A DNA stretch of 62,584 nt from an uncultured Verrucomicrobiales bacterium (GCA_937893015.1 CALBJX010000066.1:1-62584), one strand, 5' to 3'. Shown: positions 24,187 to 32,599, numbered from the stretch's first letter. The notes: generated by a model from the sequence alone, not told the origin. Translations and numbers: made by a program.

Positions 24187-26271
24187 ATGGACACGAAACC
24201 CACCTTCTCCCCCCTGACCCGCCTGATGATGGTCGCCTTGCTTTGCTGCTGCGCCGTCTTTGCCGCCTGCGGGCTCTTCCCCGAGCACTTCGCGCCGGAA
24301 CGCCCCGCGCTGACCGACGTCTCCGAGCGGCAGGCGGCGGATGCCGCCAACGAGGGCAAGCTGGTGTTCGCCTGTGAACGGATGCAGGAGCCTCTGCTGC
24401 TGACGGACAAGGCCTACGGCTTCTGCTGCAAGGGACTGACGTTGACACGCCGTGCCCTGACCTACCGAGGAGCCGAGCGCGGTTGGGAGCCCGCGACACT
24501 CCCCGCGCCGGAAGCACAGCCCACGCCCGTGCTCAACGGGCTGCCGCTTGATGCCGCCCTCGTGACGGCGCAGGGCGAGGCGGAGCTCGTCTCGTTGGAG
24601 GACTACCGCATCCCTGCCGAGCAGGCGGAGAGAAGCAGCATTGTGGGCGGCAACACGCTCTATGTGCGGCGGCAGCCCGGCAGCGACCCGCAGCACCCCA
24701 TAGCGGGCGACATGATGATTCAATGGCTGGTGCACCCCATGCCCGCCGTGCTCTCCGTCATCGCCACGCAGCGGAACGGGCGGCTGGTCTGCGCGGAGAA
24801 GCCCACGGGCTACCCCGACGAGCTGTTTGAGCTGCAAGCCACGGACAGGAGTTTCAACGTCGCCAATGCGGAGCTGAACAAGCGCGGCGACGCCGCCGAG
24901 CGAGCGGCCATGGGGGCAATTTCTCTCCTCTTCTTCCTCCTTGTGTACTGCCTCCGCGCCGACATCGCACGGGGATTCAACCTCCTCTGCGGCGGTACGG
25001 GGGAAGCCTTCAAGCCCGGCTGCCTCGTCACCTTGGCCGCCGCGGCGGGGCTGATGGTCATCAGCTATCAGGCGGGGCACCTCTTCATTGACCCGCAAGA
25101 CGCTTGGCCCTACATTGCCGTTCCCGCGGCAGCGGTCTTTGCCTTCGTTATCCTGCAACGCAACAAAAACAGACAACGCGAAGAAACGCCAGACTGTACC
25201 GAACCCGAGGCAGAGAGCCCTGCAATCCCCCCTGCTCTCCCGCAACACCGGGAGGAACACCGGGAGGAGGAGCCTGAGCCCCCCGTCACGGAACCGCATG
25301 CACCCGCTCCCCGCAGCCGCCGCAGCGGATGTGCCACCATGGCGGGGCTCGCGCTGCTGGCCCTCGGCGGCACCATTCTGGTGTGGGGCGAGCGATACAA
25401 CGCCGAGCTCTCCCGCCACCTCGATGACGTGGGCGCCCGCGTGCTCACGCTCGACGCGGCGAGTGCCCCCCGCCCCGAAACGGAGGGCGAGCCCGTGTGC
25501 ATCTCGGGCGTGGTCGAGACACCCGAGCTGCTGCACGACCCGGCCTTCGGGGTGGAGGTGCACGGCGTGCGGCTCATCCGCCACGCCGCCGTCCGCCAAT
25601 GGACGGAGGAAGTCTACCAACGCGAAGTGCGCCGCCGTCGCCGCCACAACTCGGACGATGACACCTATATCCGCTACGAGTACAGCTATGACCTGATTTG
25701 GTCCCCCGACTACATTGATTCCGACCGCTTCCACATCCGCAAGGGGCACGAAAACGCCCGCCCGCTGGCCCCCGAACTCACCGCGCACACGTTCCTTGCC
25801 TCGCCGGTCACGCTCGGTGCCTACACCTTGTCAGAGGCCGTTGTCGCGCAGTTGGAAGGCGATGAGGAGCTGCCGCTGGCGGAGGACTACCGCCCGCTGC
25901 CGAATGTCGCCCCGTACCACCCGCGCCGCACGGCGGACGGGCATTTGGAACTGCTGCGCCACCCGGTCTCAGACCCCGTCATTCCCGCAGCCAACGGCGA
26001 CCGCCGCTTCCGCTGGTCCTACCTCCCGAGCGGCCGCACCTTCACCATGCTCGGCGCACAACAGGGCGGCAGCCTTGTCCCGTGGGATGCCGCGTCGCAG
26101 GAGCCGCTGCTGCTGGTGCGCCCTGGCATATGGACGGCGGAGGAGATGCTCACCACGGCGGAGGAAGACCGCTTCTACACCGCGCTGGGCATGCGCGTCT
26201 GCTACATCGGCATGCTGCTGGGCGGGCTCTTCCTCCTCTTCGGTCACACCCTCACCCGCCGCCCCGCATGA
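24187..26271 (+). CDS. TMEM43-like membrane protein with two unequal repeats
   Basis: The 694-residue protein contains a good TMEM43 domain in its second half (residues 395-690): PVCISGVVETPELLHDPAFG, VHGVRLIRHAAVRQWTEEVY, YSYDLIWSPDYIDSDRFHIR, KGHENARPLAPEL. The first half (40-235) repeats that plan but lacks the QW...WS...GH core: it has KLVFACERMQEPLLLTDKAY then FCCKGLTLTRRALTY and a similar tail. Membrane segments lie near 12-28, 243-260, 275-293, 300-318, 385-402 and 670-690. A Pro/Glu-rich loop separates the halves. Function in bacteria is unknown. It overlaps the next gene by four bases. Confidence 0.82.
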   Translation: MDTKPTFSPLTRLMMVALLCCCAVFAACGLFPEHFAPERPALTDVSERQAADAANEGKLVFACERMQEPLLLTDKAYGFCCKGLTLTRRALTYRGAERGWEPATLPAPEAQPTPVLNGLPLDAALVTAQGEAELVSLEDYRIPAEQAERSSIVGGNTLYVRRQPGSDPQHPIAGDMMIQWLVHPMPAVLSVIATQRNGRLVCAEKPTGYPDELFELQATDRSFNVANAELNKRGDAAERAAMGAISLLFFLLVYCLRADIARGFNLLCGGTGEAFKPGCLVTLAAAAGLMVISYQAGHLFIDPQDAWPYIAVPAAAVFAFVILQRNKNRQREETPDCTEPEAESPAIPPALPQHREEHREEEPEPPVTEPHAPAPRSRRSGCATMAGLALLALGGTILVWGERYNAELSRHLDDVGARVLTLDAASAPRPETEGEPVCISGVVETPELLHDPAFGVEVHGVRLIRHAAVRQWTEEVYQREVRRRRRHNSDDDTYIRYEYSYDLIWSPDYIDSDRFHIRKGHENARPLAPELTAHTFLASPVTLGAYTLSEAVVAQLEGDEELPLAEDYRPLPNVAPYHPRRTADGHLELLRHPVSDPVIPAANGDRRFRWSYLPSGRTFTMLGAQQGGSLVPWDAASQEPLLLVRPGIWTAEEMLTTAEEDRFYTALGMRVCYIGMLLGGLFLLFGHTLTRRPA

Positions 26272-26705
26272 GCTCGCTCCGCTTCCCCCTTGCCGCTCTC
26301 TTCTTCCTCCTGCTCGGCCTGTCGGTGGGCTATGGGGGCTTGCAGGATTTGCGGAATTCGTACCGCATCGTCACGACCTACCCCGGCACACAGGCCACCG
26401 TCACCGATGTGTGGTGGGAGGATGTCGGCGGGCATAAGAACAAGCGGCAGGTCTGCGCGGCGGAATACCGCTACCGCATCAACGGCATCACCTACCACGG
26501 CAGCTCCGACAGCTTCACGGGCTTTGACGAACCCACCGTCGGCGACACTCTCGAACTCTATTACAACCCGCGCGACCCGCAGGATGCCCGCCTCAACACC
26601 TTCATGGAGCTGTGGTCGTTCCCCCTCCTCGCCCTCCTCCTCGGCGGCATCGCCCCCCTGCTCGTCAGCGCCTACTGCGTGAAGCGGTGGGTGGGCGACA
26701 AATGA
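26268..26705 (+). CDS. DUF3592 membrane protein
   Basis: The 145-residue protein has an N-terminal membrane helix (about residues 7-23), an extracytoplasmic beta-rich part with GTQATVTDVWWEDVGGHKNK, YRYRINGITYHGSSDSF and YYNPRDPQDARLNTF, and a second helix near 115-137. This is the DUF3592 layout. It starts inside the stop codon of the TMEM43-like gene (ATGA), so the pair are translationally coupled and perhaps interact. Its stop codon lies inside the repeat hairpin GACAAATGAGGATTTGTC. Confidence 0.85.
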   Translation: MSSLRFPLAALFFLLLGLSVGYGGLQDLRNSYRIVTTYPGTQATVTDVWWEDVGGHKNKRQVCAAEYRYRINGITYHGSSDSFTGFDEPTVGDTLELYYNPRDPQDARLNTFMELWSFPLLALLLGGIAPLLVSAYCVKRWVGDK

Positions 26706-26714
26706 GGATTTGTC
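26697..26714. repeat. GACAAAT hairpin containing a stop codon
   Basis: GACAAAT and ATTTGTC pair around GAGG. The last codons and TGA stop of the DUF3592 gene are part of it. Related copies occur at 31-52, 2411-2432, 40662-40690, 50834-50857 and 62531-62552. Confidence 0.75.
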
Positions 26715-26755
26715 GAACTCTTGCGCGGCAACCGCGCCGCCGCATGGGGAGAAGT

Positions 26756-26790
26756 GTGAAAAAAGACTCCCGCTCAACAAGGAGCGGGAG
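26756..26790 (-). terminator. Orphan terminator, oldest copy of a tripled PEP-CTERM gene end
   Basis: GACTCCCGCT and AGCGGGAGTC pair, with seven T on the minus strand. A GTCGCCACTAA remnant just upstream is the same coding end (Arg-His-stop) as in the intact gene at 27375. Confidence 0.8.
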
Positions 26791-26833
26791 TCGAAGAATG
26801 AAGCCGTAGCTTGTCGCTTTAGTGGCGACGGCA

Positions 26834-27301
26834 AAGCGCCCGACGGCCCCCGAAGGGGCACCTGCGCAGCAGGTGGTAAGGGCGATTGGACAACACCGAA
26901 GGTGTTGCCCCCGATAGGGGGCGAGCAGCCGTGAGGCGGCTGCGAGTCAAAGCAGCCGACGGCTGTAAGGCTGATTAGCCAACTGCGCAGCAGTTGCCCG
27001 AAGGGCAAAAGCCCCGTGGGGCGGGGCTTTTGGCAACGTGGGGCGTAGCCCCGAGGAGGAGAAGCCACGCTGTTGACATAAAAAAGACCTCCGCATGACA
27101 AGGAGCGGAGGTCGAAGAGTAGAGCCGTAGCTCACCACATTAGTGGCGACGACAAAGCGCCCGACGGCCCCCGAAGGGGCACCTGCGCAGCAGGTGGTAA
27201 GGGCGATTGGACAACACCGAAGGTGTTGCCCCCGATAGGGGGCGAGCAGCCGTGAGGCGGCTGCGAGTCAACGTGGGGCGTAGCCCCGAGGAGGAGAAGC
27301 C
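26834..27301. repeat. Tandem hairpin-rich repeats downstream of the PEP-CTERM gene
   Basis: A block of about 118 bp at 26834-26950 is repeated without change at 27155-27271. Each block is a chain of short palindromes: CCCCCGAAGGGG, ACCTGCGCAGCAGGT, AACACCGAAGGTGTT, GCCCCCGATAGGGGGC and GCAGCCGTGAGGCGGCTGC. The first block also has an extra 100 bp with CAACTGCGCAGCAGTTG and AAAAGCCCCGTGGGGCGGGG. The 27067-27301 unit begins again at 27302, giving an exact 235-bp period that runs into the intact gene end. No coding sequence is credible here. Confidence 0.85.
27080..27113 (-). terminator. Duplicated PEP-CTERM terminator, middle copy
   Basis: GACCTCCGC and GCGGAGGTC with a T-run on the minus strand. 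It is identical to 27315-27348 and is preceded by another copy of the gene's last codons (near 27140-27152). Confidence 0.85.
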
Positions 27302-27314
27302 ACGCTGTTGACAT

Positions 27315-27348
27315 AAAAAAGACCTCCGCATGACAAGGAGCGGAGGTC
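27315..27348 (-). terminator. Terminator of the PEP-CTERM gene
   Basis: GACCTCCGC and GCGGAGGTC stem, 10-nt loop, six T on the minus strand, 27 bp after the stop codon. Confidence 0.9.
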
Positions 27349-27374
27349 GAAGAGTAGAGCCGTAGCTCACCACA

Positions 27375-28007
27375 TTAGTGGCGACGACGACGAGCAGCCA
27401 GACCGGCGAGAGCCAGCAGGCTCAGCGTAGCCGTGGCAGGCTCGGGAGTAGCGGGGGAGGAAGCAATCGACTGCCAAGAAACGGACGAGGAGTCAATCTT
27501 AGCCCCGGAGTTGGTCGCCTGACTTCCGAAAGGGATGATCTTCGATCCGCTCGCGCTGTTGAACGAGAGCGTCTTCTCGCCTACGACAAGGTAGTTGTTA
27601 GCATTGGCAATATCAGTAGCGTCAAAGATGACCGCAAAGGCCGTCACAGAGTCTCCTGCGCTAAAACCCTCGATGCCCGTCGAGCCGGTCCATGTACCGG
27701 CACCTGTATTCAGGCTATCGAACGCAGAGGCCTGAGCAAGCGTTGAGGCCGTAGAGCCCCAATTGCTGCCATCCGCATGAGCGGAAGCGAGGCTATCAAG
27801 AATCGCGCCCTGCGTGGTGGTGGTGATTTCGCTGACTGTATCGGAGGTAACAGAGGTAACGAACAGATACGCCGAGTAAGAACCGACAGTAACATTGGTC
27901 GTGATGCCATTCTCCGTAGCGTACTTGACATTGCTAATCGTCCAGCTGAGACTTGCAGCCTGCGCAACTGCCGCGCAAGCCAGCAAAGCAAAAAGTGTCT
28001 TTTTCAT
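27375..28007 (-). CDS. PEP-CTERM sorting-domain protein
   Basis: The 210-residue product has a signal peptide (MKKTLFALLACAAVAQA) and a C-terminal PEP-CTERM tail: TPEPATATLSLLALAGLAAR plus RRRH. Such tails direct proteins to exosortase-dependent processing at the outer surface. The mature part (residues 18-183) is rich in Ser, Thr, Ala and Gly and probably beta-structured; I recognise no enzyme motif. Base composition is clearly more AT-rich than the neighbours. The gene is single, with its own promoter (51 nt before the ATG) and terminator, and its 3' end is duplicated twice downstream. Confidence 0.9.
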   Translation of the reverse strand: MKKTLFALLACAAVAQAASLSWTISNVKYATENGITTNVTVGSYSAYLFVTSVTSDTVSEITTTTQGAILDSLASAHADGSNWGSTASTLAQASAFDSLNTGAGTWTGSTGIEGFSAGDSVTAFAVIFDATDIANANNYLVVGEKTLSFNSASGSKIIPFGSQATNSGAKIDSSSVSWQSIASSPATPEPATATLSLLALAGLAARRRRH

Positions 28008-28058
28008 TGTTGTCAGATTGTTGTTAATCGGTTAGCCCGAACCTTCAGGCACGCTGAC

Positions 28059-28087
28059 ATGATATCGCTTTTGAAATACGCTGGCAA
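28059..28087 (-). promoter_or_regulatory. Promoter of the PEP-CTERM gene
   Basis: Minus strand: TTGCCA, 17 bp, TATCAT. The -10 box ends 51 nt before the ATG. Confidence 0.75.
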
Positions 28088-28204
28088 GCAAAAAAGCGCA
28101 AAAGCTTCAAATCCTGTCCTTTAGACGAGCATCGGCAGTTGAAAACGCCACCCGAAAAACGGCAAACTTTTTAATAATACCTTGATATGAACGTGCCCAC
28201 AGGT

Positions 28205-28225
28205 ATGCAGCATTTCAAATACTGC
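28205..28225. promoter_or_regulatory. Possible operator upstream of the beta-galactosidase gene
   Basis: GCAGCATTT and AAATACTGC form a near-perfect dyad around one C (one mismatch). It lies about 140 bp before the predicted promoter. No regulator gene is adjacent. Confidence 0.3.
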
Positions 28226-28291
28226 ACACAACCGGACAGACGAAGCCCCAACGGCGCGGGAAGGAGGCAGGGGTGTGCGCATAGCGCAGCG

Positions 28292-28328
28292 CGGCCGCGC
28301 CTAAATCTGACTTCGTCAATCGTACATC
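28292..28328. repeat. Fragment of the TACGATG element
   Basis: CCGCGCCTAAATCTGACTTC then GTCAATCGTACATCC matches the right interior of the element at 2199-2432 (CCGCGCCTAAATTTGACTTC), then decays. Only this half is present. Confidence 0.7.
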
Positions 28329-28342
28329 CCAACACTTCCCGC

Positions 28343-28371
28343 TTTCCCTTGTCCGTCATTTGTGTTACCCT
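28343..28371 (+). promoter_or_regulatory. Possible leaderless-type promoter of the beta-galactosidase gene
   Basis: TTTCCC, 17 bp, TACCCT with an upstream TGTG, then 7 nt to the ATG at 28379. The -35 box is poor, but the spacing matches the other promoters. Confidence 0.4.
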
Positions 28372-28378
28372 CTCTATC

Positions 28379-31033
28379 ATGTACGGCAGAACACAACGGA
28401 CGATGAAGCAGGTGGGGCGGAGAGTGCGGCTTTTCCTGACGCTTGTCGCCATGGCGGTGTCGGCGGGGAGTGTCGCCGATGCCGGGGACTACCGCGAGCG
28501 TTTTGACGACGGCTGGCATTTCAAGTATTTCGGCGCAGGCAACCCTGCCGAACAGGTGGCTGACGTGCGCTATGCCCCCGCGCAGCCGGATTACGATGAA
28601 GCCGCTGCCCCCGCCGTTCCCGCGCCTGCGGGGGTGGACACCGCCCGCACGCCGCTGTGGAACGCGGGCTTCCGCGCCGTGCAGCTGCCGCACGACTGGG
28701 CCATCGAAAGCCCCACGCTCCCCGCCGAGCCGAATGAGACGGGCAAGCTGCCGTGGAACGGCTTTGCATGGTACCGCAAGAGCTTTGACGTGCCCGCGAA
28801 TTTCTCCGCCGAGGGGCAACGCTGGTATCTCGACTTCGACGGCGTGATGTCCCACCCCAAGGTCTTTGTGAACGGGCACCTCGCGGGCGAGTGGGCCTAC
28901 GGCTACAGCTCCTTCCGCGTGGAGATAACCCCCTATCTCGAAGCGGGCAAGCCCAACCTCGTGGCGGTGGAGGTGAGCAACCTGCCGCTCTCCACCCGTT
29001 GGTACCCCGGCGCGGGCATCTACCGCCACGTGTGGCTGGTGAAAAAGCAGCCCGTGCACCTCGCGCAGTGGGGTGTCCGCATCACCACGCCCGAGGTCAG
29101 CGCGGAGGCCGCCACCCTCTGCGTGGAAACGACAGTGGAAAACACGAGCGACCGCGCGGCAACAGTAGCCGTCAGCCAGCACTTCCGTGCGGGCGGCGCA
29201 CGCCCCGAAACGCTCTCCATCCCCGCAGGGGAGAGCCGCACCCTCACGCAGCGCATCACGATAGACCACCCGCAGCTCTGGAGCCCTGAATCCCCCGCCC
29301 TTGACCGCCTCTTCACCACGGTGAGCATCGGGAACGAGATCGTGGACAGCGCGGTGAACACTTTCGGGATTCGCCGCATCGAGTGGCGGAAGGAGGGCTT
29401 TTTCCTCAACGGCAAGCGCGTGCCGCTCAAGGGCGTGTGCGAACACCACGATTTCGGCGGGCTGGGCGCAGCCTTCCACGAGGAGGCCTACGCGCGCAAA
29501 ATCCGCAAGCTCAAGGAGATGGGCTGCAACGCCATCCGCATGAGCCACAACCCGCCCGCGCCCGAGGTGCTCGACCTCTGCGACCGCTACGGCATGCTGG
29601 TCATTGACGAGCTCTTCGACATCTGGCAGGCGCAGAAATACGACCGCGCCAACGGCTACAGCGTGGACTGGGCGCAGTGGTGGAAGCGCGACGTGCGGCA
29701 GCTGGTGATGCGCGACCGCAACCACCCCTGCATCATCCTGTGGACGGGCGGCAACGAGGTGACGGAATGCGCCGAGCCCGGAGGCACCGCTATCTCTTCT
29801 GCGTTGAGAGAAGAATTCCGCCGGCACGACACCACCCGCCCCTACAGCGTGGCCTGCCACACGCACGCGGTGGCCGCGAACGGCTTTGCCGACACGCTGG
29901 ATGTCGTGGGCTTCAACTACCGACCCTGGTTCTACCAAAAGTTCCGCGAGCAGCACCCGGACACGCCCTTTTTCGGCTCAGAGACAAGCTCCTGCCTCGG
30001 CACGCGGGACAATTATCTTTTCCCGCTGAGCTGGGAGCAGACGGAGGGCAACGATGCGGATTTTCAGGTCAGCGCCTACGGCACGGCGGCCCCCATCTGG
30101 GGTGCGTGCCCCGATGCGGAGTTCAAGGCGCAGGAGGAGAACCCCGATGTGGCAGGCATGTTTGTGTGGACGGGTTTTGATTATTACGGCGAGCCCACCC
30201 CTTACAACCGCGACGAGACGATTGCCAACAATTTCGGCGACATGCCCAAGGGCGAGCGCAAGGCTCTCATCGACGCCATGCTCGCGCGCGGAGAGGGGGC
30301 ACCGAGCCGCAGCTCGTACTTCGGCCTCATCGATTTGGCCGGCTTCCCGAAAGACATATATTATCTGTACCAAAGCCGCTGGCGCCCCGAACTGCCGCAG
30401 GCGCACATCCTGCCACATTGGAACTGGGCGGGGCGCGAGGGCGAGGTCACGCCCGTGATGGTGTTCAGCAGCGGGGATGAAGCCGAACTCTTCCTCAACG
30501 GCAAGAGCCAAGGTGTGCGCCGCAGGGGCGAGGGCGGCCGCTTCAAGCAGAACAAGGTCGAGCTCGGCAAGAACGACTACCGCTTCGTGTGGGAGAATGT
30601 CGTCTACGAACCCGGCACACTGGAGGTCGTGGTGAAGAAAGACGGCAAGCCCTGGTGCCGCGCCGTCCGCCGCACCACAGGCCCCGTCGCGGGCGTGCAG
30701 ATGCAGGCCGACCGCACCACCCTCCTCCCCGGTCAGCTCGCCTTCATCGAGCTATCCGCCACGGATGCGCAGGGCGAGGTCGTCCCGACCGACAACAGCC
30801 CCGCCCGCTTCAGCATCGAGGGCCCTGCCGAGCTGCTCGGCTTCTGCAACGGCGACCCCACCGACCCCACGGCCGCGCAGGATAAGGAACAACGCTTCTT
30901 CCACGGCCGCCTCCTCGCCATCCTCCGCGGCAAACAAGGCCACGGCGAAATCGTCCTGCGCGTCACCGGCCCCGCATGGGGAGAGCACGCGCTGCACCTG
31001 CGCACAGAGGAGGTGCGCACAGAGGGAAACTAA
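28379..31033 (+). CDS. Secreted glycoside hydrolase family 2 beta-galactosidase
   Basis: The 884-residue enzyme has a signal peptide (basic start, then LFLTLVAMAVSAGSVADA). The GH2 domains follow in order: sugar-binding (about 60-220, with LPHDWAIE and WYRKSFDVP), an immunoglobulin-like domain (230-330), and the catalytic barrel (335-640), where acid/base WTGGNEVTE has its Glu near 459 and nucleophile FFGSETSS near 532. A C-terminal DUF4982-type region (VMVFSSGDEAELFLNGKSQG) and one more beta domain end the protein. This is the long secreted form seen in mucin- and glycan-degrading gut bacteria. A start at 28403 is also possible. Confidence 0.92.
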   Translation: MYGRTQRTMKQVGRRVRLFLTLVAMAVSAGSVADAGDYRERFDDGWHFKYFGAGNPAEQVADVRYAPAQPDYDEAAAPAVPAPAGVDTARTPLWNAGFRAVQLPHDWAIESPTLPAEPNETGKLPWNGFAWYRKSFDVPANFSAEGQRWYLDFDGVMSHPKVFVNGHLAGEWAYGYSSFRVEITPYLEAGKPNLVAVEVSNLPLSTRWYPGAGIYRHVWLVKKQPVHLAQWGVRITTPEVSAEAATLCVETTVENTSDRAATVAVSQHFRAGGARPETLSIPAGESRTLTQRITIDHPQLWSPESPALDRLFTTVSIGNEIVDSAVNTFGIRRIEWRKEGFFLNGKRVPLKGVCEHHDFGGLGAAFHEEAYARKIRKLKEMGCNAIRMSHNPPAPEVLDLCDRYGMLVIDELFDIWQAQKYDRANGYSVDWAQWWKRDVRQLVMRDRNHPCIILWTGGNEVTECAEPGGTAISSALREEFRRHDTTRPYSVACHTHAVAANGFADTLDVVGFNYRPWFYQKFREQHPDTPFFGSETSSCLGTRDNYLFPLSWEQTEGNDADFQVSAYGTAAPIWGACPDAEFKAQEENPDVAGMFVWTGFDYYGEPTPYNRDETIANNFGDMPKGERKALIDAMLARGEGAPSRSSYFGLIDLAGFPKDIYYLYQSRWRPELPQAHILPHWNWAGREGEVTPVMVFSSGDEAELFLNGKSQGVRRRGEGGRFKQNKVELGKNDYRFVWENVVYEPGTLEVVVKKDGKPWCRAVRRTTGPVAGVQMQADRTTLLPGQLAFIELSATDAQGEVVPTDNSPARFSIEGPAELLGFCNGDPTDPTAAQDKEQRFFHGRLLAILRGKQGHGEIVLRVTGPAWGEHALHLRTEEVRTEGN

Positions 31034-31054
31034 CGGGGGGGGGCCGCAAAAGGA

Positions 31055-31077
31055 AGCGCGGGCTTGAAGCCCGCGCT
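31055..31077. terminator. Hairpin between convergent beta-galactosidase and ahcY genes
   Basis: AGCGCGGGCT and AGCCCGCGCT form a perfect 10-bp stem with a TGA loop. The minus strand continues TCCTTTT, so it serves ahcY better than the plus-strand gene. Confidence 0.65.
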
Positions 31078-31107
31078 CAATAACTCGTCGGATGCTCTGA
31101 ATGAGCC

Positions 31108-32520
31108 TCAATAGCGGTAGCTATCCGCCTTGTAGGGCCCTTCCACCTTCACGCCGATGTAGGCGGCCTGTTTTTCGGTGAGGGTGGTGAGGTGCACGCC
31201 AAGCTTGCCGAGGTGCAGGCGGGCGACTTCCTCATCCAGCTCCTTGGGCAGCACGGTGACGGCGACGGGGTTGTTCTCGCGCTTGGCCCAGAGAGCCATC
31301 TGGGCGAGCACCTGATTCGTGAAGCTGTTGGACATCACGAAGGAGGCATGGCCCGTGGCGCAGCCGAGGTTCACGAGACGGCCCTCCGCCAGCAGGTAGA
31401 GGCTGTGGCCGTCGGGGAAGGTGTACTTGTCCACCTGCGGCTTGATGTTGGTGCAGACGATGCCCTCGCGCTGCTGAAGGCGCGAGACTTGGATTTCGTT
31501 GTCGAAGTGGCCGATGTTGCAGACGATGGCCTGGTCCTTCATCCGCTCCATGTGCTCCAGCGTGATGATGTCGCAGTTGCCTGTGCAGGTCACATAAATG
31601 TCGCCCGTGCCGAGCGTGTCTTCCACCGTCAGCACGCGGTAGCCCTCCATGGCGGCCTGCAGGGCGCAGATGGGGTCGGCCTCCGTCACGATAACCTGAG
31701 CGCCCAGCCCGCGCAGCGCCTGCGCGCAGCCCTTGCCCACGTCGCCGTAGCCGCAGATGACGGCCACCTTGCCGGCAATCATCACATCCGTGGCGCGCTT
31801 GATGCCGTCCGTCAGGCTCTCGCGGCAGCCGTAGAGGTTGTCGAACTTGCTCTTGGTCACGGAGTCGTTCACATTGATGGCGGGGATGAGCAGACGCCCG
31901 TCGCGCTCCATCTGGTAGAGGCGGTGGACACCCGTCGTCGTCTCCTCAGAGACGCCCTTCAACTCGGGCATCCACGCGTGGAACACGCCGGGACGCTCCG
32001 CCGCGATGCGCTTGAGCAGAGCCTTGATGACGCGCTCTTCCTCGCTCTCGGAGGGGGAGTCGACCCACGTGTCGCCGTTCTCCATTTCATAGCCCTTGTG
32101 GAGCAGCAGCGTGGCGTCGCCGCCGTCGTCCACGATGAGCTGCGGCCCCTTGCCGTCCTTGTGGCAGAGGGCGTTCCACGTGCAGTCCCAATATTCCTCC
32201 AGCGTCTCGCCCTTCCAAGCGAACACGGGCACGCCCGCGGCGGCAATGGCGGCGGCGGCGTGGTCCTGCGTGGAGAAAATGTTGCAGCTGGCCCAGCGCA
32301 CCTCGGCACCGAGCGCCACGAGCGTCTCGATGAGAATGGCGGTCTGAATCGTCATGTGCAGCGAGCCCGTGATGCGCACCCCCGCCAGCGGCTGTGCGGG
32401 GCCGTACTTCTCGCGGCAGGCCATGAGGCCGGGCATTTCGTATTCTGAAATCGTGATTTCCTTGCGCCCCCAGTCCTTGAGGGAGATATCGGCAACTTGG
32501 TAAGAGGTGGTCGCTGTCAT
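31108..32520 (-). CDS. ahcY: Adenosylhomocysteinase
   Basis: The 470-residue enzyme splits S-adenosylhomocysteine into adenosine and homocysteine, completing the methylation cycle. It has ARITGSLHMTIQTAILIETL-like LHMTIQTAILIETL near residues 53-66, SCNIFSTQDHAAAAIA, NVNDSVTKSKFDNLYGCRES, the NAD site GYGDVGKGCAQALRGLGAQV near 264-283, and the C-terminal GPYKADSYRY that reaches into the neighbouring subunit. Length and insert pattern match the longer bacterial form. The ATG at 32520 is 9 nt after an excellent promoter; an earlier in-frame ATG would lie upstream of the transcription start. Confidence 0.97.
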   Translation of the reverse strand: MTATTSYQVADISLKDWGRKEITISEYEMPGLMACREKYGPAQPLAGVRITGSLHMTIQTAILIETLVALGAEVRWASCNIFSTQDHAAAAIAAAGVPVFAWKGETLEEYWDCTWNALCHKDGKGPQLIVDDGGDATLLLHKGYEMENGDTWVDSPSESEEERVIKALLKRIAAERPGVFHAWMPELKGVSEETTTGVHRLYQMERDGRLLIPAINVNDSVTKSKFDNLYGCRESLTDGIKRATDVMIAGKVAVICGYGDVGKGCAQALRGLGAQVIVTEADPICALQAAMEGYRVLTVEDTLGTGDIYVTCTGNCDIITLEHMERMKDQAIVCNIGHFDNEIQVSRLQQREGIVCTNIKPQVDKYTFPDGHSLYLLAEGRLVNLGCATGHASFVMSNSFTNQVLAQMALWAKRENNPVAVTVLPKELDEEVARLHLGKLGVHLTTLTEKQAAYIGVKVEGPYKADSYRY

Positions 32521-32529
32521 GTTGCGGGG

Positions 32530-32558
32530 ACTATAGCACAAATCCCCGTATCGTTCAA
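32530..32558 (-). promoter_or_regulatory. Leaderless-type promoter of ahcY
   Basis: Minus strand: TTGAAC, 17 bp ending in TGTGC, TATAGT, then 9 nt to the ATG. One of the clearest cases in the window. Confidence 0.85.
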
Positions 32559-32599
32559 CGCCAAACAGCGGGGAGATTTTTGATTGGGACGAAGAAAGG

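Noticed and set aside
26834..27301. Hairpin chain as an integron attC array or phage att site
   Set aside because: No integrase gene, no R-box/L-box pattern and no cassette-sized open frames between the hairpins.
26244..27373. Minus-strand frames of 60-285 codons in the tandem repeat block
   Set aside because: They read through palindromes and terminators, begin without any promoter or ribosome site, and end differently in each repeat copy.
28187..28378. Extension of the beta-galactosidase upstream to 28187
   Set aside because: It would place about 64 residues, including a repeat fragment, before a clear signal peptide, and would begin upstream of the likely promoter.
32521..32558. A riboswitch upstream of ahcY (SAH-responsive)
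   Set aside because: The promoter lies only 9 nt before the start codon, leaving no room for a leader RNA.
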